From Entomortierella parvispora (taxonomy: Eukaryota; Mortierellomycota; Mortierellomycetes; Mortierellales; Mortierellaceae), in contig OY752141.1 in the NCBI GenBank assembly GCA_963573315.1, positions 310,001-374,000 of the forward strand: a DNA stretch of 64,000 nt, in the 5' to 3' direction. Positions within the stretch are counted from its first letter, which is position 1; each line of letters begins with the position of its first letter. The position numbers and the translations under genes were made by a program. This document shows positions 1-10,100 of this stretch, one piece after another. A model generated the notes under the pieces. That model worked only from the letters and a program-made list of their open reading frames with translations. It was not told the origin of the DNA and did no database searches.

Positions 1-312
1 AGGATCTTTGATGAGCTTCGTGAGTTTGATTATCCTCTTGGGTATGATGGGCGCGTTGTCCGCAACCTGGTCACGGAGCGCGAAGAGGAAGATCAACGGA
101 GACTTGGTCGCTATGAGCAGACGGGCGAGGCTTCTTTCAAGCTGTTGAAGGAGGATCGATCGGGGACAAAGGCGGATTGGGTCAGAGCAACCCAGGAACA
201 GGACTTTGACCTTCTCCCGCTCTGGTCTGGTACAGGTGTGGGTTTGTTGACCAAGCAAGGCACTGCAGCAGAGTTCATGGATCAGCTTTTGGATCCTAAT
301 GGTCGTCCTTAA
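1..312 (+). CDS. Nitronate monooxygenase-like protein, 3' end only
   Basis: The reading frame is open from base 1 to the TAA at 310-312 and gives the last 103 residues of a protein whose start lies outside the window. The tail holds a pattern typical of the C-terminus of FMN-dependent nitronate monooxygenases (2-nitropropane dioxygenase family): a block near LPLWSGTGVGLL followed by an alanine/glutamate helix (TAAEFMDQLL). By family, these enzymes oxidise alkyl nitronates such as propionate 3-nitronate with O2 and FMN. Only the last part of the barrel is visible, so no catalytic residue can be checked. It is convergent with the CCDC47 homologue downstream. The family call rests on the tail pattern alone. 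Confidence 0.6.
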   Translation, partial: RIFDELREFDYPLGYDGRVVRNLVTEREEEDQRRLGRYEQTGEASFKLLKEDRSGTKADWVRATQEQDFDLLPLWSGTGVGLLTKQGTAAEFMDQLLDPNGRP

Positions 313-576
313 AGACTGCTAGTCAGTCCACTTTGAAGGACGCTGCGCTGCAATTCAACTCGTAGGTCAATGACTTCCATATCATCGTTTTTATGGTTAT
401 CTTTTCGTGGAATTTGACACTGTGTTTTCCCAGCCTGGACAAACATCACGGATAAAAACTCATGAATACAATAAAAACAAAAAGGTGTATTTCGCAATGA
501 TCCATGGACAGATCTCATCCTCTCCATCTCTTTTGAATCCATGTCTATCTGTGCTAAAGTATCCAGCGTGTGTAGT

Positions 577-2118
577 TTAACCGCGCTTGGTAACCTGCTT
601 CTGACGCTTCTTGAGCGCCTTCTTCTCCTCCTTGGCGGCCAACTTTCTTTGGGCCTCGGGCGAGAGGTTTTTTTCATGCTCACGCTTCTCTCTCAGGCGC
701 TTATCCTCCAATTCCTTGGCGCGCTCCAACTGCGCCTTCTTTCCAATATCCTTCTGTGCCTCCTCTCTGGTCTTTGAAATCTTGGCCTTGATCTGAAAAT
801 AAAGAGCAACAATATCAAGAAGATTTAGTATCTGGTCTCTGCAAAAAAAAAAAAAAAAAAAAAGGGGGGAAAACGACTCATCTTACCACCGTGGAAACAT
901 GGCAATCCTGGGGAAGACCATCCAAGCAGGCAATGAGGGCTTCGACCAAGGGCAAGATCTCGCGGGCATTTCTGGCGTTGGGAAGACGGAAAGACAGAGA
1001 GATGCGCTTGGGATGAGGCTCGGTAGGGAGGCTAAAGAATCAAAGAGAGAAAAAAAATCAGTTTCAACGTTTCTCCTCATCATGACATCCTGTAGCCTAG
1101 CAGTATAAGTCCCTCCCTTCCTCCTTTCAAAGACATTTCCGTGTGCTTCAACAGTTCCTTACTTGTCAGGCTTGTAGGAAGGCTGATCCGAGACAATAAA
1201 GTAATCCAACCATTTCGCGGCCTTGTTGAAATGTTCACCCACCAAGGGCATGATCGCATCTGTCAACTCGCTGGACTCTGTCAACGTGATCAAAGAATCA
1301 TTCAGCACCTTTTGGTTTGAGGCCTTGGTGAACGTGGTCAAGTCATAAAACTTGTTCCTGAGGGCCGTTCCCGAGTTCTTGGGGACAATGGCAAAAACAC
1401 CATCCGAATACTCGTCCGGGTTCATGGTCACGTTCAAGGTGCAAGTATCAGGAGTCGAGGCGGAAAAGAGGGTGAGAAGAGTCCTGATGAGATCCTGACG
1501 AGGCTTCATCTTGATCAATCCATGCACTGTAGCGACATGACGTCTTCCTGTCAAGTAGATGATGTACTCATGAGGGGCATCAATCGCCAACTCGGCTCCA
1601 TTGTCTCCCACACGGGAAAAGTTGGACCGGAAGAGGGGCAACATCACCGCCATCGTCGTCTTGGCCAGAACTTCATTATGGCGCTTTCCAACCAGATGCG
1701 TGATCAGGAGCAAAAGAATGAAGCTGAGGTACATGAGCTCATGACCGAACCGTTCACGAAGCTCCTGGAAGGCTACATGGGGAGGAGGGGAAGAAATGTA
1801 AAAGTGATTTCCGTGTGAGCTGCCTTGTAGTCATTACGACGCTGCCTTGGTGAAAATGTCTGCAAGTCCTGTGGGTCCAGTTGTCCTGCACTCTGCTCTG
1901 CGTTCACTCTTACATTCAAAGTAGGGTGCGATGGTGGACTCTGCATTGTCCTTGGAGGCATCTATCAGGTTGATCAGCAGAGATGAAAGATGAGCAAGAC
2001 ATGGAACTCGTTGTGCCCTAGAAACCAAAGGAGCCATGGACGAGAGTATACCGGCGTAGACCGTTGCGACCAAGGCGAGGGAAGCAGCCAAACCGCAGAT
2101 GAGCAATGAGCGCGACAT
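577..2118 (-). CDS. CCDC47 homologue, ER PAT-complex subunit (DUF1682 family)
   Basis: Five exons join in phase: 2118-2052, 1961-1914, 1823-1163, 1031-887 and 792-577, giving 378 residues. Exon 1 encodes a signal peptide (MSRSLLICGLAASLALVA). Exon 3 carries one transmembrane helix (YLSFILLLLITHLVGKR) followed by the family core: SNFSRVGDNGAEL, TGRRHVATVHGLIKMKPRQD, then NVTMNPDEYSDGVFAIVPK. The last exon is a highly charged Lys/Glu/Arg tail of about 70 residues, as in animal CCDC47. In animals CCDC47 works with Asterix as the PAT chaperone for polar transmembrane segments at the ribosome-translocon and also affects ER calcium. Intron 4 (793-886) contains a run of about 22 A. Domain order matches the family; exons 1-2 are the least certain, chosen because phases and a signal peptide agree. 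Confidence 0.82.
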
Positions 2119-2342
2119 TTCTGGGGATGGAAAGAAAAGGAAAGAGTAATGATGGAAGAAAGAAAAAAAAGAAACAGGATGATGGACAGGCAGGACGCGC
2201 CGGTTTTGTGCGGGAGGAGATCAAACGCAAAAACGCCACACGACAACGGACCCGTTTTCAGTCATTTTGGATCCCAAATTCTAAAGAAAAACGCGTGCGT
2301 ATTATCTCTCGTGATGATGAATGAACCTTCCACGTCTATTGT

Positions 2343-3884
2343 CTATTTCGCGAGCAGCCACCACACTGGACTGAGCTCCAGTATATGGAGCCACATTCCC
2401 TGAGCCACATACGGGTACATGAAGAACGGGGCCGTCGCCACATGGTACACCAACATCAGCACCCATCCCAACACGTCCAACAACCTCCTGTTTGTCCTTG
2501 ACTCTGTTCTCTTTGCAAGAATCCACTTTCCAAGAACAGACCGCTCCAACGCCTTCGTCAAGGCGACAGCGACTCCCTGGATCAAAAAGTAGAGCAATTG
2601 ACTCCAAACAGACTCTCTCCAGACAGCGTACACAATATACGCATGCATTATTCCAGACAACGCAAACACAGCCAATACCGGCATGGCCTCTTCCGCCACC
2701 GCCGCTACCATCGCGGTCGTCCTGTTGACCAGGCCGCTTTCTTTCTTCAGGCCGAGTTTTTCTCTGCGGAAATACCGTCGAAGGGGTAAGAATCCAAGAT
2801 CGACCCAGATATAACGAAAGAGGGTGTGCCAATTGGCCCAGAATTGAACCGGCGTCGTAGCGAAACAAGGCAGGTAGGCTGTCAACATGGTCCACTCCAA
2901 CAGATCCAGCTTTTGATCCTGAACGAATGCATACCCCAACGCAAACGAGTACACGGGCCAGAGGATCAACATCATGATCAAGACCCCACCAGAGGCCACA
3001 AAGAGTCCATAATGAAACTTTGAGAACTGCATAGCCTGATCCGGGGTGACAAATGAAACGCCATAAAGGACCCAGTCCATTACAAACTTGTAGACCAAAG
3101 TCTGGACCAGGATCTCCCGTCCAGAGATGAACCGCTTCAGAGTCGACGAGTCCAAAGTGGTGGGAGAGGGGCAATGGGAAGAAAAGTTTCGAAGAGGCGA
3201 CCACATCTCTGTCATGAACCGAGTCATGTCCCAGTTCAAGAACGAGTCCTTATTCTCCTTGATTTCATCGTCCTGTTTCCGCAAAGGATGAGATGCGCCC
3301 TCGTTCTTCTTATCCCGAGCCGCATTTTGGGAGGTCGTCGAGGCCGACTTTCTGTTGCGGACAATGGGCTGCAGGGTCACGGACCCCTGGATCGACGAAA
3401 AAGGGTCCTTTCCCAAAAGGCCGTTCCCTTTGCTTGAAACCTTTTCTTCTTTGTGTCGGACAACTGCTGCAGCAGGCTCACGCAAGTTTTTGGACTTAAC
3501 TCCAGTCCAGGGTTGGACATAATAGAGATCGACCATTCTCTGACTGACGGCCGAGGCGGTGACAGCCATGGCCATATGAAAGATCTTTGTTGGGCAAGTG
3601 AACAACAAGGGCATCAATGCCAACGTCGTCAACAAAGGGAACGCCAAAGTTTGTTTCGCAAACGTTGTTTTGGGGAAAGGGGTTATGAAGAGGTAGTAGA
3701 GCAAAATGCCACAGGAGAAACAGATGGAGAGAAAGAGGCCGTCCGAAAGGAGGATGTGGGGTAAAGGGTCGGTTGGAGGCGTGGTGACCAGAATGTAGAG
3801 GCGGGTCTTTGTGGTTTCTGGCCAGGGGAGGCTGTTGACGAGGGCCTCCATAGGGCCAAGGACAGTGGCCAGGTCAAAGGCCAT
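2343..3884 (-). CDS. Wax synthase-like MBOAT acyltransferase, paralogue 1
   Basis: An intronless 513-residue polytopic membrane protein. The C-terminal half carries the wax synthase / MBOAT signature: FATTPVQFWANWHTLFRYI near residues 340-360, and a membrane-embedded histidine in FALSGIMHAYIVYAV near residue 411, the expected catalytic His of MBOAT enzymes. Several hydrophobic helices occur near the N-terminus (about residues 45-115) and the extreme C-terminus (VLMLVYHVATAPFFMYPYV). Residues about 130-215 are a charged, non-conserved loop. By family the reaction is acyl transfer from acyl-CoA to an alcohol acceptor in the ER or lipid-droplet membrane; the acceptor cannot be told from sequence, and fungal members are also found acetylating small molecules. 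It has a close paralogue at 37053-38885, with shared start region, FW..WHT block and ending (ELSPVWW). It is divergent from the F-box gene at 4299. Confidence 0.83.
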   Translation of the reverse strand: MAFDLATVLGPMEALVNSLPWPETTKTRLYILVTTPPTDPLPHILLSDGLFLSICFSCGILLYYLFITPFPKTTFAKQTLAFPLLTTLALMPLLFTCPTKIFHMAMAVTASAVSQRMVDLYYVQPWTGVKSKNLREPAAAVVRHKEEKVSSKGNGLLGKDPFSSIQGSVTLQPIVRNRKSASTTSQNAARDKKNEGASHPLRKQDDEIKENKDSFLNWDMTRFMTEMWSPLRNFSSHCPSPTTLDSSTLKRFISGREILVQTLVYKFVMDWVLYGVSFVTPDQAMQFSKFHYGLFVASGGVLIMMLILWPVYSFALGYAFVQDQKLDLLEWTMLTAYLPCFATTPVQFWANWHTLFRYIWVDLGFLPLRRYFRREKLGLKKESGLVNRTTAMVAAVAEEAMPVLAVFALSGIMHAYIVYAVWRESVWSQLLYFLIQGVAVALTKALERSVLGKWILAKRTESRTNRRLLDVLGWVLMLVYHVATAPFFMYPYVAQGMWLHILELSPVWWLLAK

Positions 3885-4298
3885 GGTGGTTTCACAGTGG
3901 AGTTCAGACGAAAGGAAGTAACGAGAGAGGAGGAGTAGGTGAGGGGAGAGGAGAGGAAAGATCTAATGGCTGCAGCAGGATGAGAGATGAAAACGAAAAG
4001 AAAGGAGAGATGAACAAAGATGGAATGAAGGAAACGTCTTCAAGGCACATCTGTCCTCAGGCGGCAGAGAGAGTGGGCGAACAGTCCAGCAGGGAATGGC
4101 TCCCAGCGGAGCAATTAGCCTCATGAGCAAGGGCGCGAGCAGGGGCCCAAACCGTAGGTGTGCGACCATGGCCAGACGCTACTCTCTTAAGGGGTCCATG
4201 TCCGACGCGCATGGTGCCATGCTCTTCCATTCGTACACGTACATTTATTTCATTGGTTCCTTACTCATTTATTCATTTCTACTCCACTTTGGTCCCTG
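3885..4298. promoter_or_regulatory. Shared 414-bp divergent promoter region
   Basis: This stretch separates the start codons of the wax synthase-like gene (minus) and the first F-box gene (plus), so it must hold both promoters. The part next to the acyltransferase is purine-rich on the plus strand (GA-rich, 3900-4080). The part next to the F-box gene is AT/CT-rich. No canonical TATAAA box is obvious. A bidirectional promoter is inferred from geometry only. Confidence 0.45.
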
Positions 4299-6060
4299 AT
4301 GGAGGTCATCAGCCCTCTCACTGTACCTGAGCTCTTGTTTGGAGTCGGCCTATATCTGGACCAACATACACTCACTTCCTGCGTCCGCGTCTCTCGCACT
4401 TGGCATGACATCCTTCTACCCTCTCTCTGGTACAACCCCGAATTCACCTCGCCCAAGATGAAAACTACTCCTGTCGATGTTATCAAGAAGGCGCGCCACG
4501 TTCAAAGACTTGCCATAGACGGTTATTTTGCCTCGAAATTGAACAAGATCGACTGTTCCTTTCCCCGACTTTCAGTCCTGGTTCTCAAAAATAGAATCCC
4601 CGAAAAGAACTTTTTTGCTTTCAGAATATTCCTCAAGAGACATACCTCGAGCCTGACAGATGTTTCAGTACAAGAGATCAGCCCTGAAGTTATGGATATC
4701 CTGAACGAGTGTCCCAACTTGAAGCGAGTGCGGCTCAGCGGTTCACCAGTGGAGGAGGCAACAGCCAACAAACTGACACACTGGGAGTTTCTAAACTGGA
4801 TATACCTATATCGATCACTGTGGTTCAAGATGCTACTTTTTTCCTTTGCCGAGGCTGGTTCATCGGTTCAAGATCCTTACCCATTCGAGTTGATACAACC
4901 AACCTTGACCGCACCCTCGGAGGGAGACGTAACAGACACCGATGCTGCTCAGATCCAAGAGTTATACCTTTGTCATTCCCATGAGGCCGATGAGGAATGC
5001 ATCTGGCTAATTGAACAATGCCCAAAACTCAAGCGTCTCACCTGGAATATGCAACTCCAAAGTTCCCGAGAACAAAATCATCTCTCGCCAATACGGAGGC
5101 TGGCAGATTGGATCCAGGCCCGCGGCTCCATCTGTCAACATCTGGAGGACCTTGCGCTTCCATGGTGCTTTTTTGAGAATGAGGATTGGGCGCGGCTGTT
5201 GTTATCGATCTATCGTTTGTTGTGCTTGGATCTGAGTGCATCGTCGTTTAATCTGGAAAGTTGGTATATCCTGCAGGCGCATCCCCGTCATTTGGCAACG
5301 CTTCGAGGATTGGATTTGTCCAGCTGCAAGCACTTGCCTGGGAGGGCGATTCAAGCCATGATGTGTGAGATGCCCAACCTAGAAATATTCAATGCAGGCG
5401 GTACCCTGTCGAGCCTGGATCTTGCGGAGGATGCTCGTCCTTGGGCTTGCTTGGGACTGAAGGTGCTTTCGCTAGTATTCATGGTGGTCCCTGAAGGCCT
5501 TGACAGGGAATTCTTGTCACAAACAGAAAATAGCCCTCGCAAAAGGTATCAGATGATGAAACCCACTTTTGGTAAGGTCCTCAAGCCATCCTCGGAGAGA
5601 AAAGGTAAATGTCAAGAACTCTTCAGATCTTTATTTTATTTTATTTTATTTTAGAAAGGGTGGGGTAACAAATGTCTGTCACGTTTAATGATCTGCTCCT
5701 TCCCTCACCTGCTTCATCATCATCTGCCGCAATTCATTAGGAGAAATCTTTTCTCGGGTAGCCGGTCTTCGATCACTGGAAGAGCTCAGAGGGTTTTCGC
5801 TGCTGAATCTGAACGAGATACAACAAGAACTGACAATCCCAGGACAGTTGGATCAATGGCCAGAATCCTTGAGACGATTGAGGAAGCTTGGACCGGGCGT
5901 GCAGGGTGTTGAAAGGAAAGAAAGGCAGTGGTTTCTTGAACAGTGGCCTCAGATGGAGATTGTTCTGCGGTTGTTCAATCAACCTTTGGAAAGTAGATGG
6001 AATATGACACACAGATGGAGATTCATATTTGACTCAATAAAACGCACCAGGGGTTTCTAA
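4299..6060 (+). CDS. F-box / leucine-rich-repeat-type protein, array member 1
   Basis: Two exons, 4299-5604 and 5741-6060, joined in phase 1, give 541 residues. The N-terminus (about residues 5-50) is an F-box-like segment: PLTVPELLFGVGLYLDQHTLTSCVRVSRTWHDILLPSLW pattern, shortened here to its key LPELL, CVRVSRTWH and LLPSLW elements. Later segments (CPNLKRVRL, CPKLKRLTW, HLEDLALP, LATLRGLDLSSCKHL, MPNLEIFN, LGLKVLSLVF) repeat with the spacing of degenerate leucine-rich repeats. By family, such proteins recruit substrates to SCF (Skp1-Cullin-F-box) ubiquitin ligases; the substrate is unknown. The C-terminal about 25 residues read through sequence that is 3' flank in the other copies (shared AATAAAACGC block near 6035), so this tail is probably a recent extension. 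The splice sites are supported by alignment to the intronless relative at 8146. Confidence 0.8.
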
Positions 6061-6374
6061 AGAATCCAAACATCGCCTAGATCAACGCGTGTCGCTTCTG
6101 TAGCTTGGATATATCAATTCTAGGAATACAGTGACAGTAGACATTGAAGACCACGGACGAGGGAGCCAGAGGGTAAAGGTGGGGGAGAGGAGAGCAATGG
6201 TTCAGAGACACTCGGAATTCCTTATATTGTTTTACACCATCAGATGTATAGAATTTCCGGTCTTCCTCTCAATAGCAGATTGAAAAATGGATCTTTGAAG
6301 GACTTGAATCGAGACGCGCCGGAGGTAATACGTATTAGTCATCGTTTGGCTGTTCAATTGCCGTTAAGTAAATT

Positions 6375-7533
6375 CACACCTGTACAGATCATTCTGGACC
6401 AAGTTGCTGTTTCTTTCTGTGGATGATTCGCCTTCGTGATTAGACTCAGAATCTTTCTCACTGTTCAAGAAGATCAAGCCATCTTTGATAAGACCCTCGG
6501 AACAAGGCTCGACCGATGCGGGCATTGTGCAGATCCAGGTGCTGTACTTTTGTGACTCCATGGAAAACTCTATCGGGTACGCTTAGCTAATTAAGCAAAT
6601 GCTCAAACCTCAGAAGTCTGTCCAGGACTGTAAGTGTCAATTCCCTAGAGTCAGCAGTTCCCTGCCAGATGCAACAATTGGCGGACTGGGTTCAAACCGC
6701 CGGCTCGACTTGTCAATATCTGGAAGATCTGGCACTTCCGGCGGCCCACTTTAAGAATGAGAATTGGAACCGACTGCCGTCATCGATCTGTTGTTTGTCA
6801 TACTTGGATCTGAGATCATCGTCGTTTGATCTGGGAAGCTGATCTATCTTGCAGGCGCACCCTCGGCATTTGGTAAGACTCCGAGGGTTAGATTTGACGT
6901 ACTGCGACCCCTCGACAGGGAAGATGATCCAAGCCATGATGAGCGAGATGCCAAACTTGGAGGATTTATACACTTATTTATAATGGCTCGAATGGCACCC
7001 TATCGACTCTGGGTCTTTTGGAGGACCCTAGACCTTGGGCTTGTCTTGGATTGAAAGAGCTCTCTTTGAAGTTCAGAGCTTCCTGAGGGAATTAACCGGG
7101 AGATCTTGTCCCTGCCACCAGATCAACGCAAGGCCCGACCGCACAATCCGTCCGCGTGAAAGTCTCTCTGCCTCCACGGGAATAAAAAAGAAGGCCATCA
7201 ATGAGTCAATGGATTCTTTGAAGGAAAGAGTCCAATCTCTGCCACTGTACTCCTGACCTTCTCCGCCATCTTTTCTCTCATCGTCGCCCCTACAGCCGCC
7301 AGCGTCACATCTAAATATCTTTTCTCGGATAGCCAGTCTTCGATCATTGGAGGTTCTCGATGCATTCTCGGTGTTGGATATGGAACGATGTTTGGCAATT
7401 GAAGGTCCCGGGACAATTGGATCAATGGCAAGGAACCTTGGGACGCCTGCGAGAGATGGGGACAGATGTGCTTGGTATTGGAGTAGAAGAACAACAGTGG
7501 TTTTTTGAACAATGGCTCGGGGCTCGAGTTTAA
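6375..7533 (+). pseudogene. Decayed F-box/LRR array member
   Basis: From about 6375 the sequence aligns by eye to the middle and C-terminal parts of both neighbouring F-box genes, without an open frame. Recognisable blocks include the TACAGATCATTCTGGACCAA segment, the CAGATCCAGGTGCTGTACTT segment, the GGACTGGGTTCAAACCGCCG segment, the ATCCAAGCCATGATGAGCGA block, the GACCCTAGACCTTGGGCTTG block and the terminal GTGGTTTTTTGAACAATGGC block. Nonsense changes replace conserved codons: a Trp codon becomes TAG at 6584-6586, a Trp codon becomes TGA at 6840-6842, and a TGA stands at 7254-7256 in the serine-rich linker. Further small indels lie near 6970-6990. No F-box-encoding 5' part is recognisable upstream, so the copy is both 5'-truncated and mutated. 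In its linker it resembles the gene at 8146 more than the one at 4299. Confidence 0.87.
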
Positions 7534-7609
7534 TATGTAGTGTACTGTACATGCCCTTATATTCAGACGAACAAACACGCAATGACGGCAAGAAACAATC
7601 GAACGCTCC

Positions 7610-7700
7610 CAGCTACTCTGTTCATTCATGGAGCTCGGAGTTTTATAAAATGGAGGATCTTAACCAATATTAAAACGCGTCGGGATTCATGAACACCCAG
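7610..7700 (+). repeat. Duplicated 3' flank, copy A
   Basis: This segment shares ordered blocks with 9985-10100: a TCTGTTCATTC block, a TGGAGCT block, then an AACCAAT...AAAACGCGTCGGG block. It follows the decayed F-box copy just as the other block follows the intact gene at 8146, so the tandem duplication unit extended past the stop codon. Confidence 0.6.
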
Positions 7701-8145
7701 ATCTTACACATGTCTTTTTGTTGCGTTCTAGTAAGGAAGACTCGATTGATATGGCGATCCAACTCTCTCAGAAAACAGTATAGAACAAGCAACTCAAGGA
7801 GAGGGTCTGAGCATGTGAAGAGAGGAAGGACAAGTGGAAAGGGAAGGGATGTGGTCTGCAGTGTTCCATAGCAGGATTGCCGTATATACTCTCAATTGCA
7901 GTTCATGGTGTGGTGCAGCAAAAAGAACGCGTTGGCGCCAAGAAGAGCCAAGGAGGCCACAGCAGAAAATAAAACAAAACGGAACGCCCAGAGTCGACAG
8001 AAATCTGTCCTGCGCCCACGAGAAATAAAAAGGGGTCATCTCAATCATTCATTCTGCCATTCCCTCATTCGATTCTCTTCTTTCCTTCCTCAATCATTCC
8101 ACCTCTCCAACTGTCCAGGACCACATTGCACTACAGTACCCATTA

Positions 8146-9810
8146 ATGGAGCCTATCAACCCTCTCGCCCTCCCCGAGCTCCTGAAAGTAGTCGGTCAGT
8201 ATCTTGACCACCGTTCTCTGGCCTCATGCCTCTGCGTCTCACGCACTTGGCATGACCTCCTTCTTCCCTATCTTTGGCACGATCTCGAAATTGACTGGGA
8301 CCAAAACGTGTATCCGCCAGAGGATATTATCAAGAAGAACGCGTCCCACATTCGAAAGCTCTCTATGAATGGTATTCCTCCTTCGGACATCAGTATGGTT
8401 GACTGCTCCTTCCCTCGACTTTCGGTGTTGGTACTCGCATTCGATGACCAAGAGAATCATCACAATATCTACAGTGCTTTTATCAAGGAGAACGCCTCGA
8501 GCCTGACAAACGTTACCACAAACGAGACTACTCCAGAGATCTTGAATGCTCTGGGTGATTGCCCTAATCTAAAGAGACTGCAACTCCACAGCTTCTGGAT
8601 AAGGGAAACCTCTATAGACAACGAACTGGAAATCTGGCCGCTGGATGGGTGGATACGCCGGTACCAATCACTGTGGTGCAAGCTCTTATTCTTTTCTGTC
8701 ACCGACTGGCCTCCATGGGAAATGCAGTCCTCTCTATTTAAGAGTCTCCAGCCATCTTGGATAAAAACCCACGGACAAAACCCGACCAACGCGGACGTTA
8801 AGCAAATTCAGGAACTACGTCTCCTTCATTCTAAAGGTCGCCTTGAGGGATACTCTTGGCTGATTGAACAATGCCCCGACCTCAAGCGTCTGTCCTGGAT
8901 TATACCACACCAAAGGCCTGGCCAAGAACAAGAACTTTCGCTTATACGGAGTATTGCGGATTGGATACAAGCCGGATCAACTTGTCAACACTTGGAGGAT
9001 CTGGCCCTAGTGGGATCGATGTTCAGAAACGAGGATTGGGCTCGATTTTTGTCGTTGATCCGTCGTCTGTCGTGTTTGGATCTGAATGCATCCTCGTTTA
9101 ACGTGGAAAGCTGGAATATCCTACAATCGCACCCTCGACATTTGGCAACGCTCCGAGGCTTGGATCTGAAGAAGTGTTACCATGTGACTGGGAAGGCAAT
9201 TCAAGCAATGATGTGTGAGATGCCGAACTTGGAGGCTTTCCACATGAATGGCGTCCTATCGACCCTGGATCTTTTGGAGGATCCCCGACCCTGGGCCTGT
9301 CTGGGATTGAAGGAGCTGTCGTTGAAGTTCATGGAGGTTCCAGAGGGAATTGGTCGGGAGATCTTGTCGCTGCCTCTTGACCAAAGGACTGCCAGAATTG
9401 CGCAATCAAGAGTTATCAAGGATCTCTTTACCCCTTCCGAGGAAAAAGAGGCCAGCATCAACAACGGTTTGGATAGTTTGAGTATGACAGACAAATCCCT
9501 TCCACTTAACTCGTCTTCCTCTTCCTCTTTCTATTCCTCTTCTTCATCTTTACAGCCGCTGCTGTTATCAACATCGCCAAACATTTTCTCTAGGGTAGCC
9601 GGTCTTCGATCATTGGAAGTGCTAAGAGCCTTTTCGATATTGGATCTGAACGAAACTCCCCAGGGATTGAAAGTCGTGGGACGGTTGGATCAATGGCGGG
9701 GAGCTTTAGGACACCTGCGAGAGCTGGGACGAGATGTGTCTGGTGTCGGTATTGAAGAGCGGCAATGGTTTCTTGAAAACTGGCCCCTGATCGATATTCT
9801 GATTAAATAA
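8146..9810 (+). CDS. F-box / leucine-rich-repeat-type protein, array member 3
   Basis: An intact, intronless frame of 554 residues. The F-box-like segment is at residues about 4-50 (LALPELLKVVGQYLDHRS, then CLCVSRTWHDLLLPYLW), followed by LRR-like blocks (CPNLKRLQLHSF, CPDLKRLSWII, HLEDLALVGS, LATLRGLDLKKCYHV, MPNLEAFHMNG, LGLKELSLKF) and a conserved end (WFLENWPLIDILIK). Between residues about 435 and 480 lies a serine-rich linker, at the place where the gene at 4299 has an intron; here the frame reads through. As an F-box protein it is inferred to be an SCF substrate receptor; no substrate can be named. ATG at 8146 is chosen because it gives the same MEP/MEV-I-P-LxLPELL start as the sister gene. 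Splicing inside the linker is possible but not required. Confidence 0.82.
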   Translation: MEPINPLALPELLKVVGQYLDHRSLASCLCVSRTWHDLLLPYLWHDLEIDWDQNVYPPEDIIKKNASHIRKLSMNGIPPSDISMVDCSFPRLSVLVLAFDDQENHHNIYSAFIKENASSLTNVTTNETTPEILNALGDCPNLKRLQLHSFWIRETSIDNELEIWPLDGWIRRYQSLWCKLLFFSVTDWPPWEMQSSLFKSLQPSWIKTHGQNPTNADVKQIQELRLLHSKGRLEGYSWLIEQCPDLKRLSWIIPHQRPGQEQELSLIRSIADWIQAGSTCQHLEDLALVGSMFRNEDWARFLSLIRRLSCLDLNASSFNVESWNILQSHPRHLATLRGLDLKKCYHVTGKAIQAMMCEMPNLEAFHMNGVLSTLDLLEDPRPWACLGLKELSLKFMEVPEGIGREILSLPLDQRTARIAQSRVIKDLFTPSEEKEASINNGLDSLSMTDKSLPLNSSSSSSFYSSSSSLQPLLLSTSPNIFSRVAGLRSLEVLRAFSILDLNETPQGLKVVGRLDQWRGALGHLRELGRDVSGVGIEERQWFLENWPLIDILIK

Positions 9811-9984
9811 ACAAAACGACTATTGCAGTATAGAGTTCTCCATTACTCCAGGGACATCATATGGAGTAGGACTATGTTTTGTAGAGGATACTAGCGGCCC
9901 AGCATCGAGCTTAATATCTGGAGGCCCTTTGCTCCCTGGCAAATTAAAAAGTAAGGAGGAAATGAAGCAATTGGACTCCTAAGC

Positions 9985-10100
9985 TGCCCTCTGTTCATTC
10001 TTGGATGGAGCTTGTGGAAAATGAAGGTGGGGGGGGGGGAAGCGAGGACTTTCATTGAACAGAGATTTGAACCAATAAAACGCGTCGGGGTACACTGGTC
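9985..10100 (+). repeat. Duplicated 3' flank, copy B
   Basis: This is the counterpart of 7610-7700: TCTGTTCATTC, TGGAGCT and AACCAATAAAACGCGTCGGG in the same order, interrupted by a G-run at 10030-10038. A third, weaker match (GACTCAATAAAACGC at about 6030) lies inside the last codons of the gene at 4299. Together they mark the edge of the duplicated unit. Confidence 0.6.

Noticed and set aside
2302-3204. A 300-codon minus-strand frame overlapping the wax synthase-like gene
   Set aside because: It lies in another frame on the same strand as a gene with clear family motifs and has no recognisable domain of its own.
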